This document shows, piece after piece, positions 51,830 to 61,536 of a DNA stretch of 64,000 nucleotides. How positions within the stretch are numbered: the stretch's first letter is position 1; each line of letters starts with the position of its first letter. Below the pieces are notes generated by a model. That model worked only from the letters and a program-made list of their open reading frames with translations, did no database searches and had not been told where the DNA came from. The translations under genes were made by a program, and so were the position numbers. Origin of the DNA: Streptomyces misionensis (GTDB lineage Bacteria; Actinomycetota; Actinomycetes; Streptomycetales; Streptomycetaceae); contig NZ_FNTD01000004.1 in the NCBI RefSeq assembly GCF_900104815.1, positions 7,687,001 through 7,751,000 of the forward strand, given 5' to 3'.

Positions 51830-53254
51830 GTGACCGTGACCGGAGCAATGCGCCGCGGCCGGGGGCTGCTGGCCTGCATGGCGGTGATCGTGGTGTGCAG
51901 CGGGGTCGTACAGGGCTATCTGACGCCGCTGCTGCCCGTGGTCGGGCGGCGGGTCGGGATCTCGGGCGTCGGCCAGAACGACCTGTATCTGCTGTCCCAG
52001 CTGGCGTTCGCCGCGCTGACACCGCTGCTGTCGCGCTGGGGCGACATCCACGGCCACCGCAGGCTGCTGCGGATCGCCGTCGCCATGGTCGCGGGCGGCT
52101 CACTGCTCATCGCCGTGGCCCCGACGACCGCGACCCTGGCGGTCGGCATGGTGTTGCAGGGCGCCGTCGTCGGCTTCTTCCCGCTGCTGGCCGGAATCCT
52201 GCGCTCGCGCGCCCCGGAACACGGCCGTACGGGCATGTCGGTCCTGGTCGGCGCGCTGCTCCTGGCGATCGGCGTGGGCGGTCTGGTCGCCGGGTCGCTG
52301 AGCGAGGAGCACGCCTTCGCGGGGCTGTGGACCGCCGTGCCGTTCGCCCTGCTCGCCCTCGCCGCGGCCATCGCGCTGCCGGACAGCGCGGCGCCCCGCG
52401 CGGGCCGCTTCAACACCCCCGCCGCGGTGCTGCTGACCGTGGGGCTGGGCGCGCTGGTGCTCGTCCTGGCCCAGGGCGGCACCTGGGGCTGGGCCTCCGC
52501 GCGGTCCATGGCGGCACTGGCCGTGGCGGTGGTGTCGCTGACGGCCTGGATCGGCGTCGAACGGCGCTCCGCCCACCCCCTGGTGGACGTCGGACTGCTG
52601 CGCAACCCCCGGCTCGCCGTCGTCAGCGCGCACACCTTCTGCGCCGCGTTCGGCACGATCGGCTTCCTCGGCGCGAACGCCGTGTTCCTGGGCGCGGACC
52701 CGGACGGCGACGGCTACGGCCTGGGGCTGGGCTCCCAGGCGATCGCGCTGGTCTCGCTCGCGATGGTCGTCGCCGGCTGTGCCGGTTCCGCCGCCACACC
52801 GCGGCTGGCCCGGCTGGTCGGCGACCGTACGGCCCTCGCGGCGGGCGGCTGCGTCGGCGCGGCCGGCTTCCTGCTGCTGGTGTTCCTGCACCGCACGCTG
52901 CCCGAATACCTCCTCGGCGCCCTGGTGGTGGGGGTCGCCACGGGCATGTTCGAGGCCGCCACCCGCACGCTGTCCGCGGAGGTCGTCGAGGAGGCCGAGA
53001 CCGCCCTGTCCGTCGGCCTGAACGAGCTGGCCCTCTCCCTCGGCGCGGCCATCGGCGCCGCCGTGATCGGCGCGCTCTTCGCCGCCCACCCGGCCACCGG
53101 CCAAGGCATCGGCCCCGCAGGCTACCTGTGGACCTGGTCGGTGTGCGCCACCGTCGCGCTGGCCGGCGCCGCGGTCGGCCTGCTCCTGCGGGAGACGGCC
53201 GCACCGGGCCGGGCGCGGGCGTTCGGGCCTACGGCGAGCGGGGAGGCGGCATGA
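51830..53254 (+). CDS. MFS transporter
   Basis: 474 residues from GTG 51830 (AAGGGGAG site). About 14 hydrophobic segments. GVVQGYLTPLLPVVGRRVGI in segment 1, RWGDIHGHRRLLRIAVAMVA as loop 2-3. Likely proton-coupled transport of a small metabolite. Its stop overlaps the start of the M20 hydrolase gene by ATGA, so product and substrate are probably linked: import and cleavage of an N-acyl or peptide-like compound, or export of a product. Confidence 0.85.
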   Translation: MTVTGAMRRGRGLLACMAVIVVCSGVVQGYLTPLLPVVGRRVGISGVGQNDLYLLSQLAFAALTPLLSRWGDIHGHRRLLRIAVAMVAGGSLLIAVAPTTATLAVGMVLQGAVVGFFPLLAGILRSRAPEHGRTGMSVLVGALLLAIGVGGLVAGSLSEEHAFAGLWTAVPFALLALAAAIALPDSAAPRAGRFNTPAAVLLTVGLGALVLVLAQGGTWGWASARSMAALAVAVVSLTAWIGVERRSAHPLVDVGLLRNPRLAVVSAHTFCAAFGTIGFLGANAVFLGADPDGDGYGLGLGSQAIALVSLAMVVAGCAGSAATPRLARLVGDRTALAAGGCVGAAGFLLLVFLHRTLPEYLLGALVVGVATGMFEAATRTLSAEVVEEAETALSVGLNELALSLGAAIGAAVIGALFAAHPATGQGIGPAGYLWTWSVCATVALAGAAVGLLLRETAAPGRARAFGPTASGEAA

Positions 53255-54501
53255 GCGACCGGACGACGGACACGGCGGACGGCGGGCGGGGGAGCCGGGG
53301 GGAGGCGCACCGCGAACGAGCGATGACCGAGGCCGCGGACACCGTGCGCCGCGCCCGGGACACCCTCGTCGGGCTGAGCCACAGTCTGCACGCGGAGCCC
53401 GAGACCGCGATGCGGGAGTACAAGTCGGCCGCGAAGGTCGCGGCGGTGCTCGACGGCGCCGGGTTCTCGGTGACGCCGGGGGCCGGCGGCCTGCCCACCG
53501 CGCTGGTCGGCACCTACGGCACCGGAGACCTGGTGGTGGCTCTGTGCGCCGAGTACGACGCGTTGCCGGGGATCGGCCACGCCTGCGGGCACAACGTCAA
53601 CGGAGCCGCGGCGGTCGGCGCGGCACTCGCGCTCGCGGCGGTGGCGGACGCCGTCGGCATCACCGTCAAACTCGTGGGCACCCCGGCCGAGGAGGACATC
53701 GGCGGGAAGGCGCTGCTGCTGGAGGCGGGCGTCTTCGACGACGTGGCGGCGGCCATGATGGTGCACGCCGCGCCGGAGGACTCCGTCGGCGCGTCCTCGC
53801 TGGCCGTCGGCGCCTGGGACGTGACCTTCCGCGGCCGGCCCGCCCATGCGGCGCTCGCTCCGTGGGAGGGGGTCAACGCCCTCGACGCGATGACGCTCGC
53901 CCACACCGCGGTGGGCCTGCTGCGCCAGCAGCTCCCGCCCGGCACCCTGGTCCACGACATCGTGCTGGAGGCCGGTCACGCGGTCAACGTCATCCCCGAA
54001 CTGGCGCGGGGCCGCTACGAGTTGCGGGCCCGCACCACCGAAGACCTCGGCCGGGCCCGGGAACGGGTGCGGGCCTGCCTCGAAGCGGGCGCGCTCGCCA
54101 CCGGGGCGGAACTCGAACTCACCGCCCACGGGCGCGACTTCGCCGATCTGCGGCAGGACCCGTTCCTCACCGCCGCCTATGTGCGGGCCGCCCGTGCCCT
54201 GGGCCGCGAACCGGTGCCCCGGCACGGCGAGGTCATGGCCTCCACGGACATGGGCAACGTCTCGCACGCCGTGCCGTCCCTGCACCCGACCATCGGCTAC
54301 GACACCGGGGGAGCCCTTCAGCACACCGAGCCGTTCGCCCGTCACGGCACCAGCCCCGGCGCGGACCAGGCCGTCGTGGACGGCGCGACCGCCCTGGCCC
54401 GGGTGGGCGTCGAGCTGGCCACGGACCCCGCCGGCCGGCGGCGGTTCCTGGACCTGGTCGGCGAGCGGACGGCGGGCGGCGCGCCCGGTGCCCGGAGCTG
54501 A
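53251..54501 (+). CDS. M20 family amidohydrolase/peptidase
   Basis: 416 residues. CAEYDALPGIGHACGHNVNG holds metal ligands, GTPAEEDIGGKALLLEAG the catalytic Glu-Glu, MVHAAPED and GHAVNVIPELARGRYELRAR the dimer domain, and SHAVPSLHPTIGYDTG the C-terminal ligand region. This is the AbgB/hippurate-like M20D branch that cleaves amide bonds of N-acyl amino acids, p-aminobenzoyl-glutamate or similar. GGGAGG site before ATG 53251. With the divergent double-Lrp regulator and the coupled MFS gene it forms a small catabolic unit. Substrate not determined. Confidence 0.88.
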   Translation: MSDRTTDTADGGRGSRGEAHRERAMTEAADTVRRARDTLVGLSHSLHAEPETAMREYKSAAKVAAVLDGAGFSVTPGAGGLPTALVGTYGTGDLVVALCAEYDALPGIGHACGHNVNGAAAVGAALALAAVADAVGITVKLVGTPAEEDIGGKALLLEAGVFDDVAAAMMVHAAPEDSVGASSLAVGAWDVTFRGRPAHAALAPWEGVNALDAMTLAHTAVGLLRQQLPPGTLVHDIVLEAGHAVNVIPELARGRYELRARTTEDLGRARERVRACLEAGALATGAELELTAHGRDFADLRQDPFLTAAYVRAARALGREPVPRHGEVMASTDMGNVSHAVPSLHPTIGYDTGGALQHTEPFARHGTSPGADQAVVDGATALARVGVELATDPAGRRRFLDLVGERTAGGAPGARS

Positions 54502-54586
54502 CCGGTTCCGTTCCGCGGGCCGCTTGGCCGCTCCGGCCGGTCGCACCCGCGGCCCGCGGCCCGCGTCCCGCCCGGCCCCGGGGCCG

Positions 54587-55729
54587 TCACCCCCTGCCCT
54601 GCCCGTCCTCGTCCTTCCCGTCCTTGTCCTCCGCGTACTCGTCCTCCCCGTCCTCGTCCGCGTCGTGATGGACGATCCCGTCCTCGTCGAGCACCGGATG
54701 GATGCGCTCGGGCGGGTGATTGCCGGTGTCGGACGGGCGGGGTCCCTCCGGCCCGTCGGGACCCCAGCGCAGCATGCGGCGGCTGCGGATGATCCGGTAG
54801 GTGGTGTCGAAGACCTCCAGCTCGTTGCAGCGGCCGGTGCGCAGCCGCTCGGAGGCCTCGGCGTACGCGACCAACTCCGGTGGGGCGTCGGGGTTTCGGG
54901 CCACCTCGGTGCGGGCGTCGGCCTCCCGGTCGGCGTCCACCGGGAGCAGCCCCTGGGTACGGGGTTCCAGCCAGGTCAGGAAGAAGTCCAGCGATCTGCG
55001 GGCGGCGTGCGCGGTCGGGTGCGCACGGCTGACGGGCTCCCAGCCGCGGCCGTCGCGCTCCACGACCGCGAACGTCGTCGGCAGCAGCAGCACGTCCGGG
55101 TGGGTGCGCAGGGCCCGGCGGGACTCCTCGATGACGTGGTCGGGGAAGCGGGAACCGGCGTAGACGAAGTTGCGCAGGGCCAGCCGTTCGGTGGCCAGGG
55201 CCGGGGTGAGCGGCGCGTCCGGGTCCAGCACCAGGTCGGCGTCGACCCGCCGCTCCCTCGGGCCGAGGCCCCAGTCGGGGACCAACGGCTCGGGATCGGT
55301 CGGACGCGGCAGCTCGATGCCGTTGACCCCCGAACCGGCGTACTCCTCGGCGCGCACGACCCGGTAGCGGGTGCCGAGCACGGTGAGTTCGTCCACCGGC
55401 TCGGTCTCCAGCCGGGCGACCGCGGCCAGCAGGGCCCGGCGCTCCGCCCGGTCCTTCGCCTCGTCCTTGGCGCGGAACCACAGCAGTGAGTTCAGGCTGT
55501 CGCGCGACATCTGCGGGAAACCGGCCGTGACCGGGACCACCACTCGCCAGCACTGCCCGTCCTCCGGGCGCTGCGCGACCACCCCGAACAGCGGGCCGCG
55601 CACCGCCACTTCGCCCGCGCTCAGCACGGCGTCGGCGGCGTCGGCCTCCATGGCGGCCTCGACCGGTGCCACCGGAACGCGCACCACCACCGGCCGGACC
55701 GCGCCCGGCCTGACATCCCCTGGATCCAT
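54587..55729 (-). CDS. DUF5954-like protein with acidic repeat tail
   Basis: 380 residues from ATG 55729 (CAGGA 8 bases upstream; ATG 55738 is the alternative). Soluble, two similar halves: RDSLNSLLWFRAKDEAKDRA with ELTVLGTRYRVVRAEEY, later HAARRSLDFFLTWLEPRTQG with LEVFDTTYRIIRSRRMLRWG, suggesting an internal duplication. The C-terminus is a run of Glu/Asp/Gly/Lys (DEDGIVHHDADEDGEDEY onward). I recognise it as a streptomycete protein class often labelled DUF5954, without known function. Confidence 0.75.
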   Translation of the reverse strand: MDPGDVRPGAVRPVVVRVPVAPVEAAMEADAADAVLSAGEVAVRGPLFGVVAQRPEDGQCWRVVVPVTAGFPQMSRDSLNSLLWFRAKDEAKDRAERRALLAAVARLETEPVDELTVLGTRYRVVRAEEYAGSGVNGIELPRPTDPEPLVPDWGLGPRERRVDADLVLDPDAPLTPALATERLALRNFVYAGSRFPDHVIEESRRALRTHPDVLLLPTTFAVVERDGRGWEPVSRAHPTAHAARRSLDFFLTWLEPRTQGLLPVDADREADARTEVARNPDAPPELVAYAEASERLRTGRCNELEVFDTTYRIIRSRRMLRWGPDGPEGPRPSDTGNHPPERIHPVLDEDGIVHHDADEDGEDEYAEDKDGKDEDGQGRG

Positions 55730-55838
55730 GGCGCCCATCCTGCCGACCGGACGGCGTGCCCAGCGCCGTTTTCGGCGAAATGCCTGTCCTGTCAGGGAAA
55801 TCCGGCCAACCCGCGCCCGCCTCGCCCGTCCCGGCTTC

Positions 55839-56699
55839 TCACCCGTCCTGGAGCCGGCGCAGGGCTTCCTCGGTGGCCCGGTCGTCGGGCAGATAGGCCA
55901 GGAAGTGATGGCCGGGCTCCTCGACGGCGGCCAATTTCACGTACCGCAACCGGAGTTCGCCCGCCGTCGGGTGCAGGAAACGGCGCACCGAGGGATGGAA
56001 GGCGGCGGTCTCCCGATGGTCGTACCAGCGGGCCGCGTCGGCGTCGTACCGCAGTTCCTCGACGAGTTCGGCGAACCGCGTATCCCGCGGCCGGCGGGCG
56101 GCCCGGGAGCGGAACTGGCCGAGCAGCGCCCGGGCGTCCTGCTCCCAGTCGGCGAGCAGGGTCCGGGCCGGCGGCCAACGGAACACCAGCCACAGGAGGT
56201 TGCGCTGTTTGGGGTGCAGCCGCGCGGGATCGGTCAGCAGTGCCGCGTACCCCGCGTTCCAGGCCAGCAGGTCCCAGTGCGGGTCGAGCACCACGGCCGG
56301 GTGGGGCGTCATGGCGCGCACCAGGCTCAGCAGATTGGGCGACACCCAGGTGGGGGCGTCGGACGGCGGGTCGTCCGCCACGAAGGACAGCACGTGCGCG
56401 GTCTCCGCTCCGTCCAGCCGCAGCGCCCGCGCCACCGCCCGCAGCACCTGTTCCGAGGTCCGCACCCGCCCCTGCTCCAGCCACGTGTACCAGGAGACGC
56501 TGATGCCGGCGAGCTCGGCCACCTCGGCCCGGCGCAGCCCCGGCGTGCGGCGCCCCGGGCCGTCCGGCAGACCCACCTCCCCCGGCGTCAGCCGCTCCCG
56601 GCGGGACCGCAGGAAGGCCCCCAGCTCGCGGCGGGGGAGTTCCCGTACCCCGGCCGCCGAAGCCCCGGCCGTGGCGGTCTCCGGCCTGCCGCGCGTCAT
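55839..56699 (-). CDS. XRE family regulator with MmyB-like ligand domain
   Basis: 286 residues from ATG 56699 (GAGGAGGGG site). Helix-turn-helix at about 25-90: LGAFLRSRRERLTPGEVGLP, RTPGLRRAEVAELAGISVSW and YTWLEQGR. The C-terminal domain (VVLDPHWDLLAWNAGYAAL, RNLLWLVFRWPPARTLLADW) is the MmyB-like sensor with a PAS-like fold. Such regulators sit next to oxidoreductases or transporters, which they control; here the divergent neighbour is an MFS gene 207 bases away. Ligand unknown. Confidence 0.92.
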   Translation of the reverse strand: MTRGRPETATAGASAAGVRELPRRELGAFLRSRRERLTPGEVGLPDGPGRRTPGLRRAEVAELAGISVSWYTWLEQGRVRTSEQVLRAVARALRLDGAETAHVLSFVADDPPSDAPTWVSPNLLSLVRAMTPHPAVVLDPHWDLLAWNAGYAALLTDPARLHPKQRNLLWLVFRWPPARTLLADWEQDARALLGQFRSRAARRPRDTRFAELVEELRYDADAARWYDHRETAAFHPSVRRFLHPTAGELRLRYVKLAAVEEPGHHFLAYLPDDRATEEALRRLQDG

Positions 56700-56906
56700 C
56701 GTGCCCCTCCTCGCCGCACCGGGCGCCCGCCGGTGCCGGCCCCCTCGTCCGATGCTGCCGCGACCAGGGGCCGGGCCGCACCGGCAGGCTGTGAGCGATG
56801 GTAATAGGCAGCGAACTCCGCCTCCACGGCCCCGGTGCTGGACTGGTGCAGGACCGCGACCGCCGCGGTCCGCGTCCTCGTCCGATCTCCCAGGAAGGAG
56901 CGCCGC

Positions 56907-58079
56907 GTGGTCACCACCACCGCGCCGCGACCGGTGGCCGCCCTGTCCCCGTCCGCGCTGCGACTGCTGCGCACCGCCGGTTTCGTCAGCAACTTCGACC
57001 GCTTCTGCATCGCCCCCATGCTGGTCCTGATCGGCCCCGACCTCGGAGTACCGCTCGCCACCGTGGTGCTGGCCGCGAGCGGCTACTACCTGGCCTACGG
57101 GCTGATGCAGCCGGTGTGGGGCGCGGCCAGCGACCGGTGGGGCAGGGTGCGGGTGATGCGGGTGTCGCTGGCCGGGGCGGCGCCGGCCGCGCTGGTCTCG
57201 GCCCTCGCCCCCGACGCGCCCGTGCTGATCGGGGCCCGGGTGCTCACCGGCGCGTGCTTCGCCGCCGCCATCCCCGCCTCGCTGACCTACGTCGGCGACA
57301 CCGTGCCCGCCGCGGTACGGCAGCGCCCGCTCAGCGAACTGATGACCGCGTTCGCCCTGGGCACCGCCCTGGCCACCGCCGTCGCCGGAGCGCTGGCCCA
57401 CTACCTCACCTGGCGGCCGGTGTTCGCCCTGCCCGGTGTCCTCGCCGGCTTCCTCGCCATGGGCCTGCGCCGCCTGCCCGAACCCGCGCGGCCCCGCTCC
57501 GGATCGCTGCTCGCGCCCTTCGGTACGGTCCTGCGCTCGCCCTGGCAGTGGTACGTCATGGCGGTGGCCCTGCTGGAGGGGGCGGTGCTGCTCGGCTTCC
57601 TGACCTATCTCGCCCCGGCCCTCGAAGCGCACGGGGTGCCCGTCGCCCTGGCCGGCGCGGTGGCGGCCCTGTACGGGGCCGGGGCCATGGCGGCGTCCCA
57701 GGCGGTGAAACGGCTCGTGGGCCGGTGGTCCCCGGCGGCCCTGATCGTGGCCGGCGGCGCCCAGACGGCCGTGGCCTACCTGCTCGCCGGCTACCGGCAG
57801 TCCACCGGCCCGCTCGTCGTGGCCGCGCTGCTCCTCGGCGGCGGCTGGTCCTTCCTGCACTCCACGGTCCAGTCGTGGGCGACCACCCTGTGCCCGGCGG
57901 CCCGGGCGACCGGCGTGGCCCTGTTCGGCGTGGCCCTGTACGGCGGCGGCGCCCTGGCCGGCGGGCTGGCCGCCGCCACCGCGCAGGCGGGCGCCTACCG
58001 GCCGCTGTTCTGGCTGGCCGCACTGCTCAGCGTGCCGCTGACGGTGGCCGCGGCCGCGGGACGGGCGCGGTACCGGTGA
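56907..58079 (+). CDS. MFS transporter (12-segment)
   Basis: 390 residues from GTG 56907 with GGAAGGAG 6 bases upstream; a longer frame from 56835 is not needed. Segments begin at LLRTAGFVSNFDRFCIAPML, and the loop 2-3 motif is SDRWGRVRVMRVSLAGAAPA. Resembles DHA1-like exporters. Divergent from the XRE/MmyB regulator, which likely controls it. Substrate unknown. Confidence 0.87.
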   Translation: MVTTTAPRPVAALSPSALRLLRTAGFVSNFDRFCIAPMLVLIGPDLGVPLATVVLAASGYYLAYGLMQPVWGAASDRWGRVRVMRVSLAGAAPAALVSALAPDAPVLIGARVLTGACFAAAIPASLTYVGDTVPAAVRQRPLSELMTAFALGTALATAVAGALAHYLTWRPVFALPGVLAGFLAMGLRRLPEPARPRSGSLLAPFGTVLRSPWQWYVMAVALLEGAVLLGFLTYLAPALEAHGVPVALAGAVAALYGAGAMAASQAVKRLVGRWSPAALIVAGGAQTAVAYLLAGYRQSTGPLVVAALLLGGGWSFLHSTVQSWATTLCPAARATGVALFGVALYGGGALAGGLAAATAQAGAYRPLFWLAALLSVPLTVAAAAGRARYR

Positions 58080-58099
58080 GCGCGCCGCGACGGGTTGCC

Positions 58100-58555
58100 T
58101 CACTGCAGGGGGATGTCGGGTTCCTCGGCGGTGCGCGGACCGAAGTAGCGCCGGTCGGACTCCTCGATGGGGACGTCGTTGATCGAGGCCTCGCGGCGGC
58201 GCATCAGGCCGTTGTCGGCGAACTCCCACAGCTCGTTGCCGTAGGAACGGAACCACTGGCCTTCGGCGTTGTGCCATTCGTACTGGAAGCGGACGGCGAT
58301 GCGGTTGCCGTCGTGGCTCCACAGGCTCTTGCGCAGCACGTAGTCGAGCTCGTGCTCCCACTTGTCGGTGAGGAAGCGGATGATCTCGTCGTGCCCGGTG
58401 AGGAAGAGGTCCCGGTTCCGCCAGACCGAGTCCTCGGTGTAGGCGAGGGCGACCCGCCGCGGGTCACGGGTGTTCCAGACGTCCTCGGCGGCCCGCACCT
58501 TGGCCTGGGCGCCTGCGAGGTCGAACGGGGGCAGGGGCGGACGTGCTTCGGTCAT
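58100..58555 (-). CDS. SnoaL-like (DUF1348, NTF2-fold) protein
   Basis: 151 residues from ATG 58555 (AAGGACG site). The whole length matches the DUF1348 family: [80 protein letters not shown] and [18 protein letters not shown]2-like pockets bind small hydrophobic or steroid-like molecules; the reaction is unknown. Convergent with the MFS gene (20-base gap). Confidence 0.88.
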   Translation of the reverse strand: MTEARPPLPPFDLAGAQAKVRAAEDVWNTRDPRRVALAYTEDSVWRNRDLFLTGHDEIIRFLTDKWEHELDYVLRKSLWSHDGNRIAVRFQYEWHNAEGQWFRSYGNELWEFADNGLMRRREASINDVPIEESDRRYFGPRTAEEPDIPLQ

Positions 58556-58723
58556 GGCGGGACGTCCTTCGCGGGCTGTTCGGTCGATCGGCCTCGGCAC
58601 GGGGCGGGACGCCCTCGGGGGTGGTACTCGATCTCGGCCGTCTCTCCTTCGTCTTGGACGACAACCCGTCCGCGGCCACCGCACGCCCGCCCCGCCGTGG
58701 ACGCCCGCGCGCACCCGGTGACC

Positions 58724-59791
58724 TCACTCCCCGGACGGCGTGCCGCCGAGGACGTCGAGCAGCCGGTCCGCGGGCAGCGCCGGCAGGGTGTGACCGGCGA
58801 AACCCGTGGTCGTCGTCGCGGCGAGCAGGGAGTTGAGCACGGCTTCCTCGACGGCGTCCAGGACGGCCTCGAACAGCGGACCCAGTGCGGCGTCCGCCGG
58901 CGGGGCACCGGCCGCCGGGCGGGTGCCGAAGGCGAGGGCGTAGTCGCCGCTGCCGTGGCCGTAGGCGGCGCCCGTGCGGGCCAGCGCGAACACGGCCCGC
59001 CGTGCGACGCGGGTGAGCTGCCGGGCGTCCAGCGGGGCGTCCGTGGCCACCACGATCATGCAGGAGCCGTGCTCCGCGACCGGGCCCGTGCCGCCGGTCA
59101 GGCCGAGCGACCGCGGGGTGACGGTGCGGCCGAGCACCCGCAGCGTGCCGCCGAAGTTCGCCTGCACCAGCACCCCGGCCGTGTACCGGCGGCCCGCCAG
59201 CTCCGGTGTGCGCGAGGCGGTGCCGATGCCCGCCTTGAAGCCCAGGGCGCCCGTGCCGGTGCCCGCGCCGACACAGCCCTCGGCCACCGGCCCGCCGGTC
59301 GCCTGGTCGAGGGCGGCCCGCACATGCTCCTCGCGCACCGGCCGGGAGCGGATGTCGGACAGAAGGCCGTCGTTGCACTCGCCCACGACCGGATTGAGGC
59401 TGCGCACCTCGGCGCAGTCCGGCCGTTCCAGCATCCACCCGACGACGGCGTCGGCGACCCGGAACGCCGACAGGGTGGAGGTCAGCAGCACCGGGGTCTC
59501 CAGCGTGCCCAGCTCGGACAGCTGGGTGGTGCCGATCAGCTTGCCGTAGCCGTTGCCGGTGAACACCCCGGCGGGCAGCGGATCACGGGGGCCGACCGTA
59601 TCGGGCACGACGGCGGTCACCCCGCTGTGCACATCGGGGTGCCGGCGGACGGTGGCGTGCCCGACCCGCACCCCCGGCACATCGGTGATCGCGTCGAGCG
59701 GGCCGGGGGCGAACTCCCCGATGAGGATGCCGAGATCGCGGGCCCGGGGCCGGGCGGCCCGCGCTGAGCCGAGGTGAGCCGTGGGTTCCAT
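58724..59791 (-). CDS. P1 family peptidase (DmpA/L-aminopeptidase type)
   Basis: 355 residues from ATG 59791; the frame extends to 59863 but no ribosome site is visible for either start. PLDAITDVPGVRVGHATV at the N-terminus, GCVGAGTGTGALGFKAGIGT, VLVQANFGGTLRVLG and EHGSCMIVVATDAPL. In this family the precursor cuts itself between Gly and Ser of the GS motif, exposing Ser as the new N-terminal nucleophile; that GS pair is present. It removes N-terminal amino acids, often D-Ala or beta-amino acids, from small peptides. Single gene. Confidence 0.9.
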   Translation of the reverse strand: MEPTAHLGSARAARPRARDLGILIGEFAPGPLDAITDVPGVRVGHATVRRHPDVHSGVTAVVPDTVGPRDPLPAGVFTGNGYGKLIGTTQLSELGTLETPVLLTSTLSAFRVADAVVGWMLERPDCAEVRSLNPVVGECNDGLLSDIRSRPVREEHVRAALDQATGGPVAEGCVGAGTGTGALGFKAGIGTASRTPELAGRRYTAGVLVQANFGGTLRVLGRTVTPRSLGLTGGTGPVAEHGSCMIVVATDAPLDARQLTRVARRAVFALARTGAAYGHGSGDYALAFGTRPAAGAPPADAALGPLFEAVLDAVEEAVLNSLLAATTTTGFAGHTLPALPADRLLDVLGGTPSGE

Positions 59792-60026
59792 ACGGCCGCA
59801 CGCTACCGGCGGGACACCGATCGCCGCGTACGTCCGCGAGCCGACCGCCGCCGACCCGGACACCCGGGCGACCGTGCTGATCCCGCGGACCGAGCCGGAA
59901 CGGCGGTCGGCAGCGGCTGCCGCAGAGCCAGCGGGGCGGCGCCGTGGCCCGCGCCGGGCGGGACACGAACGCGGCGATCTGCCGTCTCAGGCGACCCCAG
60001 GCCCCGCACCGCGGGGATGATGAGGC

Positions 60027-60881
60027 ATGCGCCCGGATGACTGGCACCTCACCGACGACGTCGACGACTTCCTCGCCCGAGCCGGGGACTTCCTGCGTTC
60101 ACGCCCCGCCCCGCACACCATGGCCCTGACGGTGCTCGAAAGGCTGCGCACCCACGGACCGCGCGAACTCGGCCCGGGATCACCCCTCTTCGGCCTCCTG
60201 GAGTCGGACGGCCGGATCGACGCCGCCTTCTTCCACCTCCCCTCGCGCGGTCTCAACCCCACCCCCCTCACCCCCGGGCAGGCCGACGCCCTCGCCGCCC
60301 GCCTGGCCGCCGTCGGGCACACCCACCCCTACGTCACCGCGGACCACGAGACCGCCACCGCCTACGCGGAGGCATGGCACCGGCACACCGGCGCGGCCCC
60401 CGCCCCGCGCATCCGGATCCGCCTGTACCGCCTGGGCACCCTGACCCCGCCGAACCCCCTCCCGGAAGGCCGGCCCCGGCCTTCCTCCGCCTACCACCAG
60501 GATCAACTTCTCCAGTGGGTCCGCGAATTCGCCGCATCCGTCGGGGAAACCCCCACCACCGCCGACTCCTGGCCCACCTCCCGCTTCGCCGACAAACACT
60601 TCACCTTCTGGGAGACCCCGGACGGCACCCCCGTCTCCCTCGCCGGCTCCACCGCACTGATCGGCGGCATGGTCCGGGTGGACCCCGTGTACACCCCGTC
60701 CCGCTTCCGGGGCCGCGGCTACGCGAGCGCCGTGACGGCCGAGGTCACCCGAGCCGCCCTGGCCGCGGGCGCGACCGACGTCGTCCTCTTCGCCGACCCC
60801 GAGAACCCCACCAGCAACGCCCTTTACCAGCGGCTGGGCTACGAGCGGCTGACGGACTGGGCCGTGTACGACTTCTCCTAG
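60027..60881 (+). CDS. GNAT family N-acetyltransferase
   Basis: 284 residues. The C-terminal half has the acetyl-CoA site: GGMVRVDPVYTPSRFRGRGY with A-motif RFRGRGYASAVTAEVTRAAL, then VVLFADPENPTSNALYQRLG. The N-terminal half (DDVDDFLARAGDFLRSRPAP, then HTMALTVLERLRTHG) is typical of the two-part acetyltransferases common in Streptomyces. Substrate unknown. Codons in the middle are notably C/CCC-rich. A GATGAGG site precedes ATG 60027. Confidence 0.87.
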   Translation: MRPDDWHLTDDVDDFLARAGDFLRSRPAPHTMALTVLERLRTHGPRELGPGSPLFGLLESDGRIDAAFFHLPSRGLNPTPLTPGQADALAARLAAVGHTHPYVTADHETATAYAEAWHRHTGAAPAPRIRIRLYRLGTLTPPNPLPEGRPRPSSAYHQDQLLQWVREFAASVGETPTTADSWPTSRFADKHFTFWETPDGTPVSLAGSTALIGGMVRVDPVYTPSRFRGRGYASAVTAEVTRAALAAGATDVVLFADPENPTSNALYQRLGYERLTDWAVYDFS

Positions 60882-60937
60882 AAGAGGCACGCGGTTCGGC
60901 TCCGCCCGAGAGGGCCGGGCGGCTCCGCGCGACGAGG

Positions 60938-60988
60938 CGTCAGTATCCCGTCAAGTCCGCACCGGTCCTCGTCAGTGTCCCGTCAGGG
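60938..60988 (+). promoter_or_regulatory. Direct repeats upstream of the SAV_915-like gene
   Basis: CGTCAGTATCCCGTCAAG (60938-60955) and CGTCAGTGTCCCGTCAGG (60970-60987) differ at two positions and are 32 bp apart, three helical turns. They lie 120-170 bases before ATG 61106. Possible activator or sigma-factor recognition sites; unidentified. Confidence 0.4.
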
Positions 60989-61105
60989 CCGGTCCCCCGG
61001 CCGGGGCGGCGGCATACCGTCGACACGGAGCCCCGGTCCGCTTCCTCCGGGCGTCCGGGGCTTCCTTCCCCTTCGCACACACGCTGCCCTTCCGGGAGGC
61101 ACCCC

Positions 61106-61522
61106 ATGACGGAACTCCGCCACGGCGACGAACACGGCGACGAGCCCGAGCCCCCTGATCGGTCCCCGGCCGGACTTCTGTACGTCCCGGTCCGGCCGGG
61201 CGCCTTCGGATGCGCGACCCGCCTGCTGCGCACACCGCTCGGCGAACGCACCGCCGTCGCCTTCACCTCCGCCGGCCGGCTGACCGCCACCCTGGGCCCC
61301 GACCAGGCGTGGATGCGGCTGGCGGAACCCGCCCTGCGCACGCTGACCGCGCCACTCGGCGTCACCACCCTGACGGTGGACCCACAGCTCACCGCCCCCT
61401 GCCCGGCCCAGGCGCCGGTGCCCCGCTCCCGCAGCCGCTCCAGCGGCCCGCGAGTCGTCGGCGCGGTCCACGCGACCACCGCGACGGCACTCGTCTCCGT
61501 ACCGACGAAGTGGATCCGCTGA
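61106..61522 (+). CDS. SAV_915-like conserved protein
   Basis: 138 residues from ATG 61106 (GGGAGGC site). Core reads AGLLYVPVRPGAFGCATRLL, RTPLGERTAVAFTSAGRLTA and TLGPDQAWMRLAEPALRTL, the pattern of a streptomycete family named after SAV_915, found next to PLP decarboxylases and regulatory genes. The first 22 residues are His/Asp/Glu-rich and the tail is Arg/Ser-rich. Function unknown. Next gene starts 14 bases after its stop. Confidence 0.7.
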   Translation: MTELRHGDEHGDEPEPPDRSPAGLLYVPVRPGAFGCATRLLRTPLGERTAVAFTSAGRLTATLGPDQAWMRLAEPALRTLTAPLGVTTLTVDPQLTAPCPAQAPVPRSRSRSSGPRVVGAVHATTATALVSVPTKWIR

Positions 61523-61536
61523 GAGGGCCCCGCACG

